A stretch of DNA of 64,000 bases from BJHL01 sp040378885 (GTDB lineage Bacteria > Planctomycetota > Phycisphaerae > Phycisphaerales > UBA1924). Position 1 is the stretch's first letter, and every line of letters starts with the position of its first letter. A program made the position numbers and the translations under genes. The notes under the pieces are model-generated. The model saw nothing but the letters and a program-made list of their open reading frames with translations. It made no database searches and was not told the origin of the DNA. Positions 48,791-57,341 of the stretch are shown here, one piece after another. The stretch is from NCBI GenBank assembly GCA_046316615.1, contig JBKDAN010000047.1, positions 1-64,000 of the forward strand, given 5' to 3'.

Positions 48791-49719
48791 GTTCGCTCGC
48801 CTCTGCTGACCGCGCACGTGCGGTATTCCCGTGGTTGCTGCTCGCGCCATTCCTGTTGCTGGTCGCGCTGTTCACGATCACCCCTCTGGTCGGCGCCGCA
48901 ATCCTGTCGTCCCAGCAGACATTCGGCCCGGGCACAGCCAGGTTCGTCGGCTTGTCCAACTTCAAGAACGTCCTCGCCGATCCGCTCTTCTGGACCGCGT
49001 TCAAGAACACATTCATCTTCACGCTTGGCAGCGTCTTCGTCCAGCTTCCGCTCGCCCTTCTGTTCGCGATGTTGCTCAACCAGCCGGGTGTGCGTGGTCG
49101 CTCGTTCTTCCGACTCGTGCTTTTCTCACCGGTCCTCGTCGGCGTCGTCTACGTCGCGATGATCTTCTTCGTGCTCTTCCAGAAGCGCACGGGATTGGTC
49201 AACCAACTGCTGCACGGCGTCTTCCCCTCTTGGGACATCGGTTTTGCTTGGCTTGACCAGTACATCATGGTCGCCCTCATCCTCGCCACGTTGTGGCAGT
49301 ACATGGGCTTCAACATGGTGTACTTCCTCGCTGCCTTGCAGAATGTGCCCAAAGAGCTCGACGAGGCCGCACGCATCGACGGCGCAAGCTGGTGGAAACG
49401 CTTCCGCCACGTCACGCTCCCCGCCATCACGCCCGTCGGCAGCTTCGTGGTGTTGCTCTCGATCATCGGCTCATTCCAAGTCTTTGAGCTTCCCTTCCTG
49501 CTGCTCCAAGGCAGCACAGGCGTCGACAACAAGGGTTTGACGATCGTCGGTTACCTGTACCAAACCGGCTTCCAGTCCGGTGACCTCGGCTACGCCAGCG
49601 CCATCGGCTGGACCATCGCCGTCGTTCTTGCCGGTGCCGCGATTCTGCAGCGTGTGCTCTCAGGAAGCAGCGAGCAGCAGCGGGGCGGCCGCCGCAAACC
49701 ACGCGGAGGTGCCGCGTGA
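48787..49719 (+). CDS. ABC sugar permease (MalF type)
   Basis: 310 residues, about six membrane helices. The EAA loop that docks the ATPase is EAARIDGASWWKRFRHVTLP. Start ATG overlaps the binding-protein stop by 4 bases, and the end overlaps the next permease by 4 bases, showing coupled translation. Confidence 0.93.
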   Translation: MSSLASADRARAVFPWLLLAPFLLLVALFTITPLVGAAILSSQQTFGPGTARFVGLSNFKNVLADPLFWTAFKNTFIFTLGSVFVQLPLALLFAMLLNQPGVRGRSFFRLVLFSPVLVGVVYVAMIFFVLFQKRTGLVNQLLHGVFPSWDIGFAWLDQYIMVALILATLWQYMGFNMVYFLAALQNVPKELDEAARIDGASWWKRFRHVTLPAITPVGSFVVLLSIIGSFQVFELPFLLLQGSTGVDNKGLTIVGYLYQTGFQSGDLGYASAIGWTIAVVLAGAAILQRVLSGSSEQQRGGRRKPRGGAA

Positions 49720-50573
49720 GTGCACGGCTCAGCACATCTCGCGCCGTCGCCACGTATTGCGTGGTCATTCCAGCGTGCATTGTTATCGCGCTCCCATTGG
49801 TCTGGCTCGCTATTGCTTCACTCAAGACTAGTGAAGATTTCTTTCAGTCTCCCTTTCTGCCTCGCGGCGAAGGTCTCTTCGGCGTAGCGTGGGATCGTTT
49901 GACCCTCGACAACTTCCGCAACTTGTTCGACAAGACCGGCTTCGCGCGAGCGCTGCTCGCCAGTTCGCTGCTCGCGTCTGTGACCGCAACCCTCGCCACG
50001 CTCATCTGCGCCGCCGCGGGCTACGCGCTCGCCCGCCTGCACTTCCGCGGCAAGCGTGCAGCCATGTGGCTCGTGCTCGCCTGCCTCATCGTGCCCGCGC
50101 CGCTGCTGCTCTCGCCCGGCTTTGCGGTGCTCTACCACCTCAGCCTGCTCGACACATTCCTGGGCATCATCTTGCCCGCCATCGGCCCGGCTTTCGGCGT
50201 CTACCTCTTCCGCCAAGCCACTGTCTCCAGCGTCCCGCCCGAATTGCTCGAGGCCGCCCGTATGGACGGCTGTTCAGAGTTCCGCATCTTCTGGCGTGTC
50301 GCGCTGCCCCTGTTGCAGCCCATGATCGCCGCCTTCATGCTCATCACGTTCTTGGGCGTGTGGAACAACTTCATCAATCCTCAAGTGGTTCTCCAGTCAG
50401 CGGACAAGTTCCCGTTGGCCGTCATGATCGCTCAGCTCAAAGACGTCTACTCACAGGACTACGGCCTCATGATGGCGGGCACCATGCTCTCCATTCTGCC
50501 GGTCGCCGGTCTGTTCATGCTCCTTCAGCGAGACTTCGTCGCCGGCCTCACCAGCGGCGCAGTCAAGGGATAG
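49716..50573 (+). CDS. ABC sugar permease (MalG type)
   Basis: 285 residues from GTG 49716 (GTGA overlap). About six helices; EAA loop LEAARMDGCSEFRIFWRVAL. The partner of the MalF-type permease; ends VAGLTSGAVKG, the usual MalG-type tail. The beta-glucosidase gene follows after 5 bases. Confidence 0.93.
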   Translation: MSARLSTSRAVATYCVVIPACIVIALPLVWLAIASLKTSEDFFQSPFLPRGEGLFGVAWDRLTLDNFRNLFDKTGFARALLASSLLASVTATLATLICAAAGYALARLHFRGKRAAMWLVLACLIVPAPLLLSPGFAVLYHLSLLDTFLGIILPAIGPAFGVYLFRQATVSSVPPELLEAARMDGCSEFRIFWRVALPLLQPMIAAFMLITFLGVWNNFINPQVVLQSADKFPLAVMIAQLKDVYSQDYGLMMAGTMLSILPVAGLFMLLQRDFVAGLTSGAVKG

Positions 50574-50578
50574 TCTCC

Positions 50579-52039
50579 ATGCACATTGAAGTGAAAGGAT
50601 CACCCGTGCCAACCCCTTCGACGCAGCAGCCAGCCCCCGTTCAGTTCCCCGCCAATTTCACGTGGGGCGTCGCCGCTTCGAGCTACCAGATCGAAGGCGG
50701 CTCCTCGCCCGACCTTCGCGGCGAAAGCGTGTGGGATACGTTCTGCCGCAAGAACGGCGCGGTCTTCGAGAACCACCACGGCGGCGTGGCCTGCGATCAC
50801 TACAACCGTTATGACGCCGACGCGGCCCTCATGGCAAGTCTGGGCGTGAAGGCCTATCGCCTGTCGGTCATGTGGCCTCGCGTCATGAAGGAAGGCGTCG
50901 GCGCAGTCAACAACGTCGGCCTCGACTTCTACGACAAACTCATCGACTCACTCCTCGCCCACGGCATTGAGCCCTGGGTGACGCTGTTCCACTGGGATTT
51001 CCCCCTCGCCCTCTACCACCGTGGCGGCTGGCTCAATCGCGACAGCGCCGAGTGGTTCGGTGAGTACGCCACCAAGGTTGTCGATAAGCTCTCTGACCGC
51101 GTCACCAACTGGATGACCATCAACGAGCCGCAGGTCTTCCTGCAACTTGGCCACGCCGACGGCAAGCACGCCCCGGGCGTGCAGTTCCCCCTGCGTGAAA
51201 CGCTGCTCGCCGCTCACAACTCTCTTCGCGCCCACGGCCGCGGCGTGCAAGCCATCCGCGCCGCCGCCAAGAAGCCCGCCCGCGTCGGCTGGGCCCCAGT
51301 TGGTCACGTGAGTTATCCCATTGACAACGACCCGGCGAACATCGACGCCGCTCGCGCTGCCACCTTCGCTATCGAGCAGACCCACCTCTGGAACAACACT
51401 TGGTTCGCTGATCCCGTGTGCCTGGGCTGCTACCCCGAAGACGGCCTCCGCGTCTTTGGCAACAACGTCCCCGCTCACCCCGTGAGCGACATGGACCTCA
51501 TCCACCAGAAGCTCGACTTCTACGGCGTCAACATCTACTCCGGCTCATGCGTGAAGGCCAAGGCCAACGGCGGCTGGGAAGCCGTGAACCCCGGGCCCGG
51601 CAACCCTCGAAACACCATGGACTGGCACATGGCGCCGCAGGCCCTTCACTTCGGCCCGCGTTTCCTCTTCGATCGCTATCGCCTGCCCATCGTCATCACC
51701 GAAAACGGCACCTGCAGCACCGACTGGATGGACATGCACGGCCGCGTGCTGGATCCGCAGCGCGTCGACTACACCCGCCGCTACCTGCTCGCGCTGCACG
51801 AAGCCATCCAGAACGGCACCAACGTCAAGGGCTACTTCCACTGGAGCTTCATGGACAACTTCGAATGGGCCGAAGGCTATAAGCAGCGCTTTGGCCTCGT
51901 CCACGTTGACTACGCCACGCAGAAGCGCACGCCCAAGCTCTCCGCACTCTGGTACAAGCGCGTCATGGAAACCCGCGGCGCATCGCTCGTCGAGCCGACC
52001 GATCTGCGCCTGGCGACACCCGAGCACGCAATGCAGTAA
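50579..52039 (+). CDS. GH1 beta-glucosidase (cytoplasmic)
   Basis: 486 residues from ATG 50579; GTG 50606, with AAAGGA six bases upstream, is an equally good start. Motifs: FPANFTWGVAASSYQIEGG at the start, acid/base Glu about 183 in TINEPQVF, nucleophile Glu about 375 in VITENGTCS, and FMDNFEWAEGYKQRFGLVHV. No signal peptide, so it hydrolyses imported beta-glucooligosaccharides to glucose inside the cell. Last gene of the locus. Confidence 0.95.
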   Translation: MHIEVKGSPVPTPSTQQPAPVQFPANFTWGVAASSYQIEGGSSPDLRGESVWDTFCRKNGAVFENHHGGVACDHYNRYDADAALMASLGVKAYRLSVMWPRVMKEGVGAVNNVGLDFYDKLIDSLLAHGIEPWVTLFHWDFPLALYHRGGWLNRDSAEWFGEYATKVVDKLSDRVTNWMTINEPQVFLQLGHADGKHAPGVQFPLRETLLAAHNSLRAHGRGVQAIRAAAKKPARVGWAPVGHVSYPIDNDPANIDAARAATFAIEQTHLWNNTWFADPVCLGCYPEDGLRVFGNNVPAHPVSDMDLIHQKLDFYGVNIYSGSCVKAKANGGWEAVNPGPGNPRNTMDWHMAPQALHFGPRFLFDRYRLPIVITENGTCSTDWMDMHGRVLDPQRVDYTRRYLLALHEAIQNGTNVKGYFHWSFMDNFEWAEGYKQRFGLVHVDYATQKRTPKLSALWYKRVMETRGASLVEPTDLRLATPEHAMQ

Positions 52040-52057
52040 TGGAACCCCTCAAGCAAT

Positions 52058-52097
52058 AAAGCCAACACATGTGCATCAGCACGGTGTTGGCTTTTTT
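52058..52097 (+). terminator. Rho-independent terminator ending the glucan operon
   Basis: Stem AAAGCCAACAC (52058-52068)/GTGTTGGCTTT (52084-52094), 15-base loop, then TTTTTT. Confidence 0.88.
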
Positions 52098-52116
52098 CAT
52101 TGGATCATCGCTCGTG

Positions 52117-52818
52117 TCACTGCCTCGGCACTTCAACCCAGCAGTTTTCCGCGTGCCGCACGATCGCGCCGGTCGTCTGATAGATCACCTGCTCTGCGAT
52201 GTTCGTGCAGTGGTCCGCGATCACTTCGCACATGCTCGCCGTTTCGTGCAGGTGGAATGCGAACTCCACCGGATACTTGCCCTTCGCCACCTGCTGCTCG
52301 GCCTCGCGCAGCAACGCGGCCTTGAACGCCCACACCGCATGCTGACTCTGCAGCACGATGTTGGCAATCGCTGGATCATTGCGCGACATGCTGGTGTTCG
52401 TATCCCGCAGAATCCCAATCACACTGTTCGCCATCACGCGGAACGTATCAGGAAAAGGCGTCGCGATGCGAGCCACCGCAGGCACCATCTCCGCAAGATC
52501 CACCGCCACATCCGCCACGCGTTCCAGCTCGTTGTTCGCCTTCACGATGGTCAATACCGCCCGCAGATGCTGCGGATCAAGCGAAGCTCCCGCCCGCGTC
52601 GCATCCGTCAGCAGCGCAACCGCCGCCTGCTCAATCGCCACATCAGCCTTGTCGATGGCTTCATCCATCTCAATGGCCTGACTCGCCAGATTGCTCTTGC
52701 GTTCAAAGAGCGCGGCACAGGAAAGCTCGAGCATGGCTTGCACGCGCGATCCCTGAGCGACAAGATCAGCCTTGATCTGCTGCGTGCGACTGGCGAAACC
52801 TTCCGCGGTCGTGGGCAT
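52117..52818 (-). CDS. phoU: PhoU-like phosphate-signalling protein
   Basis: 233 residues from ATG 52818. All-helical, two PhoU repeats; IEMDEAIDKADVAIEQAAV and VKANNELERVADVAVDLAE hold the metal-binding E/DxxxD motifs (the second copy is HETASMCEVIADHCTNIAEQ). PhoU links the Pst phosphate importer to PhoR kinase. No pst or phoBR gene is in the window, so it is separated from its usual operon. Confidence 0.88.
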   Translation of the reverse strand: MPTTAEGFASRTQQIKADLVAQGSRVQAMLELSCAALFERKSNLASQAIEMDEAIDKADVAIEQAAVALLTDATRAGASLDPQHLRAVLTIVKANNELERVADVAVDLAEMVPAVARIATPFPDTFRVMANSVIGILRDTNTSMSRNDPAIANIVLQSQHAVWAFKAALLREAEQQVAKGKYPVEFAFHLHETASMCEVIADHCTNIAEQVIYQTTGAIVRHAENCWVEVPRQ

Positions 52819-52867
52819 GATCAACGGTATGCCGCCGTGCGATTCCACGACTCCCACCCAAGCAGGT

Positions 52868-53140
52868 TTAGTTCCCGCTCTTCTCGTCCGAACCCGCGGG
52901 CCGCCCCTGCTCGCTCGCATCCTTGGGCCGTTCAAACTTCACTGTCGCTCGATCCACCCGTTGCACCTGGGCAGGTGACGTCGGGTCGTACATCGACACC
53001 GATTCACGCCCCTGCCTTCCGCGAACCACACGCACGATGGTGTACACCGCGATAGCAACCAGAAACGGCGCGGCACAAAACAGCACACACGGCGAAAACC
53101 ACGACAGCGTCTGCTCGATGGATTGGAAGCGGTTGTTCAT
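52868..53140 (-). CDS. Small single-helix membrane protein, 90 residues
   Basis: Not recognised. One hydrophobic helix (about 14-37, FSPCVLFCAAPFLVAIAVYT) then a basic stretch and a charged, disordered tail. Its ATG overlaps the stop of the upstream gene by 4 bases, which supports it as a real gene in the mqnE operon. Confidence 0.6.
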   Translation of the reverse strand: MNNRFQSIEQTLSWFSPCVLFCAAPFLVAIAVYTIVRVVRGRQGRESVSMYDPTSPAQVQRVDRATVKFERPKDASEQGRPAGSDEKSGN

Positions 53141-53733
53141 GCGTCTCCAGCCTGCTCGCGTTCCAAGTGTTGTAGGCGTTGCCGCGCCGTGTGACGCACT
53201 TCCTTGTTCCGTCCTTGTTCAACCAACTCGCGCAGAATCCAAGCCGTCTTGGCATCAGCGATCAACGCCTTGTGCACGCTCGCATCCCCGTGCTCGATCG
53301 CCCGGCGAATCAGATCATCGCCCAACGTATCCGCGCCGCGATGCCAGTGATACTCAACCCACAACACATCGCTCGCGTCACAGCCCAGTTCGACCATCGC
53401 CGCTTGCACCGTGCGCATCTGCTCAACGGATTGCTCACGCCCCGCGAGAGTGTGAATGAGAAACGACCGCGCCATCACGCGATCTTCGTCCACGCGCAAG
53501 GCTTCGAGAACCGCCGCAAGTTCCTCGTCGGTCGGAAACGGGTGGTACAACGCCCATGCTTGCAGTGCCGAGTACCGCAAGTGCTCGGTCGATTGGGCGT
53601 AGCTATACCCCGCCTCGAAATCCTGAAACTGCCGCAGCATCATGTCGGGCGAGATCAACCCACGTTCCAGCCAAAACGCGTGATACCCAAGCTGCTGCAT
53701 CGCTTGCACAACGAGTGCGTGTCCTTCAGTCAT
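53137..53733 (-). CDS. Uncharacterised protein, paralogue of the gene at 53730-54338
   Basis: 198 residues. Shares with its neighbour the blocks LIS/LLS...LRQ-x-QDF, LEH/TEH...ALxAW, T-D-x-E-L, and the C-terminal KEVRHTARQRLQHLE (neighbour: KEVRHVAKQRLQQLG). It looks like a helical-repeat protein; the family is not recognised. Overlaps both neighbours by 4 bases, so it is co-translated with them and with mqnE. Confidence 0.7.
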   Translation of the reverse strand: MTEGHALVVQAMQQLGYHAFWLERGLISPDMMLRQFQDFEAGYSYAQSTEHLRYSALQAWALYHPFPTDEELAAVLEALRVDEDRVMARSFLIHTLAGREQSVEQMRTVQAAMVELGCDASDVLWVEYHWHRGADTLGDDLIRRAIEHGDASVHKALIADAKTAWILRELVEQGRNKEVRHTARQRLQHLEREQAGDA

Positions 53734-54338
53734 TGTGGTGCTGCCTCTTCTCCGCTCAGCTCCCCTAACTGCTGCAATCGCTGCTTTGCCACGTGACGGA
53801 CCTCTTTACTCGTGCCGTGACCTTTCAACGCCTTCAGCACCCACGCAGTTTCAGACTGCTTCGCCAGCAACAGGTGGATTGCAGCGACCCCTCCGTCAAT
53901 ACCGCCTTGCAGGAATGGCTCTGTGCGGATGCCCTTGTTCCATTCGCGGGCGAATCGCTGGAATGCAGCGACGTCACTTCCCAATCCCACCAGACACGCC
54001 AACGCAAGCACACGCTCAAACTGCCCGTCCCTCAGGTTCGCACTGAGCAGCAATCGCAGTCCACTCAACGTGCTCAGCACGCCGGTCTGCGACTGCAACA
54101 CGACCAGCGCGTTCTCCAGTTCGGCGTCCGTCAGCTGATATCGCATGGTGAGCCATGCGTGCAAGGCGTTGACATGAAAGTGCTCGAGATCGGTACTCCA
54201 AGGCACATTGTCGCGAAAGTCTTGATGCTGTCGGAGCAGGTTCTCAATACTGAGTAGCCCACTGGAAAGCCAGACCCGGTCGTATCGCAAGTCTCGAAGC
54301 GCAGTCTCAATGACGTCAGAACTTGAGTCCTCGCTCAC
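53730..54338 (-). CDS. Uncharacterised protein, paralogue of the gene at 53137-53733
   Basis: 202 residues from GTG 54338, chosen because it makes the 4-base GTGA overlap with the mqnE stop that this operon uses elsewhere; ATG 54350 is possible. Mostly helical, no membrane segment. Contains LLSIENLLRQHQDF, LHAWLTMRYQLTDAELENAL and the tail SKEVRHVAKQRLQQLGE shared with the next gene. Tandem duplication within a menaquinone-gene operon; function unknown. Confidence 0.7.
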   Translation of the reverse strand: MSEDSSSDVIETALRDLRYDRVWLSSGLLSIENLLRQHQDFRDNVPWSTDLEHFHVNALHAWLTMRYQLTDAELENALVVLQSQTGVLSTLSGLRLLLSANLRDGQFERVLALACLVGLGSDVAAFQRFAREWNKGIRTEPFLQGGIDGGVAAIHLLLAKQSETAWVLKALKGHGTSKEVRHVAKQRLQQLGELSGEEAAPQ

Positions 54339-55804
54339 TCCGCCCACCACTTCCGCCCCTCTCGCTTCACCCGCCGATACAGCGTGTCGCGCTCCACCGC
54401 CACAAACCCGGCCTCACGAATCGCCTTCTGCAGCGTCCACGTGTTCACTTCCTGGTGCGTCGCGACCGCATCGCCCGCACTGCCCTGGCCCGCCCCGTGA
54501 TTGATCTTCGTAATGTCATACCACACCACGGTCCCGTCGATGTCATCAGCGCCGCTCTGCAGCATCACCTGCGCCATGGGCAGCGTCTGCATGATCCAGA
54601 ACGCCTTCACGTGCGGGAAGTTGTCGAGCATCAACCGCGCAATCGCCAGCGTGCGATAGTTCTCCAGCCCGCTGGGCCCAGGCAGGTGCTCCAGGTCGCA
54701 TCCATCCGGAAAGAACGGCAGCGGAATGATCGTCTGGTAGTACCCCGGCACATCTGTGCGTGCGCCCGTCTTACCGCCAAACGCAAAGTGTTCCGGCAAA
54801 ATCGCGCCGGGCTTCGTTAGCGTCACCACCGGCGCACCACCCGCATTCTCCCGATAGCCAAGGTGCCCGCCTTCGCTCGTCGTGAGCGCATCACCATCAT
54901 CCCCCTGCTGCCCACCAGTGACAGTTGCCGAGTCGCCAGCGCCTTGCCCGCCAAACAGCCGCGTGAGCGCTTCATCCTGCGCTCGCCGCAGCATGTCCAT
55001 GTGCACAAGCCGATCATGCCGCTGCTCAATGTGCCCGTACAGCAGCGTCGCGTTCGTGTTCAGCCCAAGCTCGTGCGCCGTGCGGTGCACGTCCAGCCAC
55101 ACATCGCTGCGAATCTTCCCCTTGTACGCCTCGTCGTGCACGCGATCATCAAACACTTCCGCGCCACCGCCCGGCAAACTGCCAAGCCCCGCCTTCTTCA
55201 GTTCGCCAAGCACATACGCAATCGCGTTCCGCCGCGCCTTGCGGCCTTCTTCTCCCGGCGCCGCAGATCCCTTGTACACCTTGGCGATCTTGCACAAGTG
55301 CACGATTTCAACCGCCGTGAACGCCTTCACGTGCAGATCGCTGCCCATCCGCTGCGCCTCATCACGCAGTGTCGAGATCAAATCGGTGTAGTAGCTGAAT
55401 GGCAGCGTCGGGTGCAGTCCACCCACGCTGTGAATCTCCGTTGCGCCGCTCTCAACCGCCAGCCGAGCCTGCTCACGCACGTACGTCATGTCACGCGCGT
55501 ACGCCTTCTCCTCACCCAGCTTCGCATAGAAATCGCAGAACTTGCACGACAGCGCGCACACGTTGCTGTAGTTCAGGTGGCGGTTGATGTTGTAGTACGC
55601 GTTGTTGCCATGCAACCGCCGCCGCACCATGTCCGCGAGCTCGATCACCGTCCAGATGTCCGGCGTCGTGAACAGCAGATCGCCATCCGCCAACGTCAAT
55701 CGCTCGCCGCGCTCCACCTTGGCAGCGATCGCATCAAGTCGCGGGTCGCGACGCGGCACTGACGGACGGACAACAGTGGGGGCCGAAGACGTGGCAGAAC
55801 TCAT
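54335..55804 (-). CDS. mqnE: Aminofutalosine synthase, radical SAM
   Basis: 489 residues from ATG 55804. Radical SAM cluster CALSCKFC (Cys about 83, 87, 90) in NYSNVCALSCKFCDFYAK; SVGGLHPTLPF and the SAM-side PGGGAEVFDDRV are typical of MqnE/CofH. It joins enolpyruvyl-benzoate to the adenosyl radical in the futalosine route to menaquinone. About 75 residues longer than relatives in one place: a Gly/Asp-rich insert at about 285-355, just before YYQTIIPLPFFPD. No ribosome site. Heads the operon that runs to 52868. Confidence 0.88.
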   Translation of the reverse strand: MSSATSSAPTVVRPSVPRRDPRLDAIAAKVERGERLTLADGDLLFTTPDIWTVIELADMVRRRLHGNNAYYNINRHLNYSNVCALSCKFCDFYAKLGEEKAYARDMTYVREQARLAVESGATEIHSVGGLHPTLPFSYYTDLISTLRDEAQRMGSDLHVKAFTAVEIVHLCKIAKVYKGSAAPGEEGRKARRNAIAYVLGELKKAGLGSLPGGGAEVFDDRVHDEAYKGKIRSDVWLDVHRTAHELGLNTNATLLYGHIEQRHDRLVHMDMLRRAQDEALTRLFGGQGAGDSATVTGGQQGDDGDALTTSEGGHLGYRENAGGAPVVTLTKPGAILPEHFAFGGKTGARTDVPGYYQTIIPLPFFPDGCDLEHLPGPSGLENYRTLAIARLMLDNFPHVKAFWIMQTLPMAQVMLQSGADDIDGTVVWYDITKINHGAGQGSAGDAVATHQEVNTWTLQKAIREAGFVAVERDTLYRRVKREGRKWWAE

Positions 55805-55825
55805 GTACAAGGATAGGCTGCCATC

Positions 55826-55843
55826 TTTCAATAGTGATTGAAA
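55826..55843. promoter_or_regulatory. Dyad TTTCAAT-AGTG-ATTGAAA, candidate operator of mqnE
   Basis: Perfect 7-base arms, 4-base spacer, 22 bases before the mqnE start and about 110 before the divergent HD-GYP gene. Position and symmetry fit a repressor site. Confidence 0.45.
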
Positions 55844-55955
55844 GTTGTGAACTGCGACTTTCGTAGCGGATATTCCGGGTCTTCCCCTGCCTTTGGGCTC
55901 GCGATGGCCGGTCACCGCTCAGTCGGGTGTGCATCCCGTCGATGCTCCTAACCGG

Positions 55956-57320
55956 ATGAGTGTTCCAGGTCGCCCCCAAACCTCCAAGTGCGCCAGCGAC
56001 CGGCTGGCGATCGTGCTCGCTGTGCAAGCGGTCGCGATTGCTGGCGGTTTGTCGATCGTCCTGTTTCCGATCCACTCAAGATTGCAGTGGCTCACGCGCG
56101 ATCACATCGTGAGTCAGAACCTCGCGGAGTCGCATCGCCTCGCACACGCAGCCGAAAGCATCTCTCGCGAGATCGATACCAGCGAGCCGGCATGGCAACA
56201 GGCCATGCAAACCCTTGTCGCAGACGCCCACTTTGCCGCACACGCACGAGTCCTTGCCTTCACCAGCGATGGTCGCGTTGTCGCCAACACCGGCTCGCTG
56301 AACCACGCAGACGCCAATCTGCCCGCTGAGACCATTGCACTCGATGGCCACGCTAAACAAGTAGGCGACGCGCCTCTCGACGCCACGCTGATCGGCACAC
56401 AGCAGAGCGGCGACTGGCTGTTCGTCCATCGCTTGCCCAACGGCGGCTTGCTCACCATCCAGCAAGACGAAGCCCTCATCGCCGCGGCTCTCACGCAGTC
56501 TTCTCGCATGATGCTTGGCTGGTCCTTCGCCGGCCTCGTCATCATGTTGAGCTTTGCCGGCCTGTTCGTCCATCGCGTGGTGCGACGCGAACATCGCTCG
56601 CTCGAAGCCCGAAACAGCGATCTCGCCGTAACGCTCGATCAGCGTCTCGAGCAGGGGCTCAGCGCCCGCGCAGCGCTCATCCTCGGTCTCGCAAAGCTCG
56701 CAGACTACCGCGACACCGACACTGGCTCTCACCTCGAACGCATCTGCGGATACTGCGAAGTTCTTGCTCGCCAGCTCCAGCCGCGCCATCGCGAGATCAA
56801 CGATACATGGATCGCGCACCTCCTGCCCGCCGCCAGTCTGCACGACATCGGCAAGGTCGGCGTGCCCGATGCCGTCCTCCTCAAGGCAGGCAAACTCACG
56901 CTCGCCGAGCGCAAGCTCGTTGAACGCCACACCTACATGGGTGCCGACACGCTTATCGCGATTCGCGAAGAGCTTGGCGACGACGAGCTCATCGATCTCG
57001 CGATTCAGATTGCTCTCTGTCACCACGAACGCTGGGATGGCAGCGGCTATCCGCTCGGGCTCAAAGCTCAGCAGATTCCGCTCGCCGCCCGCATCGTCGC
57101 GCTCGCCGACGTCTACGACGCGCTGACCAGCCGCCGCGTGTACAAGTCAGCCATGACGCACGAGAAAGCCTGCGAACTCATCCGCGAAATGAGCGGCACA
57201 CATTTTGACCCCGAAATCGTCGAGATCTTCCTCGCATCTCGCGATGAGTTTGACCGAATTCGAAACAAGATGCAGCCCTTCGGCGATCTTGTCGAAGCCG
57301 CGCACGCGAAAGCCGCGTGA
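55956..57320 (+). CDS. HD-GYP domain protein with periplasmic sensor region
   Basis: 454 residues from ATG 55956. Two membrane helices (about 17-37 and 186-205) enclose a periplasmic sensor of about 145 residues. The cytoplasmic HD-GYP domain has SLHDIGKVGVPD (HD about 296-297) and CHHERWDGSGYPLGL (about 355-369), the complete set for cyclic-di-GMP hydrolysis. Likely turns an external cue into lower c-di-GMP, affecting motility or attachment. Confidence 0.9.
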   Translation: MSVPGRPQTSKCASDRLAIVLAVQAVAIAGGLSIVLFPIHSRLQWLTRDHIVSQNLAESHRLAHAAESISREIDTSEPAWQQAMQTLVADAHFAAHARVLAFTSDGRVVANTGSLNHADANLPAETIALDGHAKQVGDAPLDATLIGTQQSGDWLFVHRLPNGGLLTIQQDEALIAAALTQSSRMMLGWSFAGLVIMLSFAGLFVHRVVRREHRSLEARNSDLAVTLDQRLEQGLSARAALILGLAKLADYRDTDTGSHLERICGYCEVLARQLQPRHREINDTWIAHLLPAASLHDIGKVGVPDAVLLKAGKLTLAERKLVERHTYMGADTLIAIREELGDDELIDLAIQIALCHHERWDGSGYPLGLKAQQIPLAARIVALADVYDALTSRRVYKSAMTHEKACELIREMSGTHFDPEIVEIFLASRDEFDRIRNKMQPFGDLVEAAHAKAA

Positions 57321-57341
57321 ACTGCACGTAAACTGCGGAGC

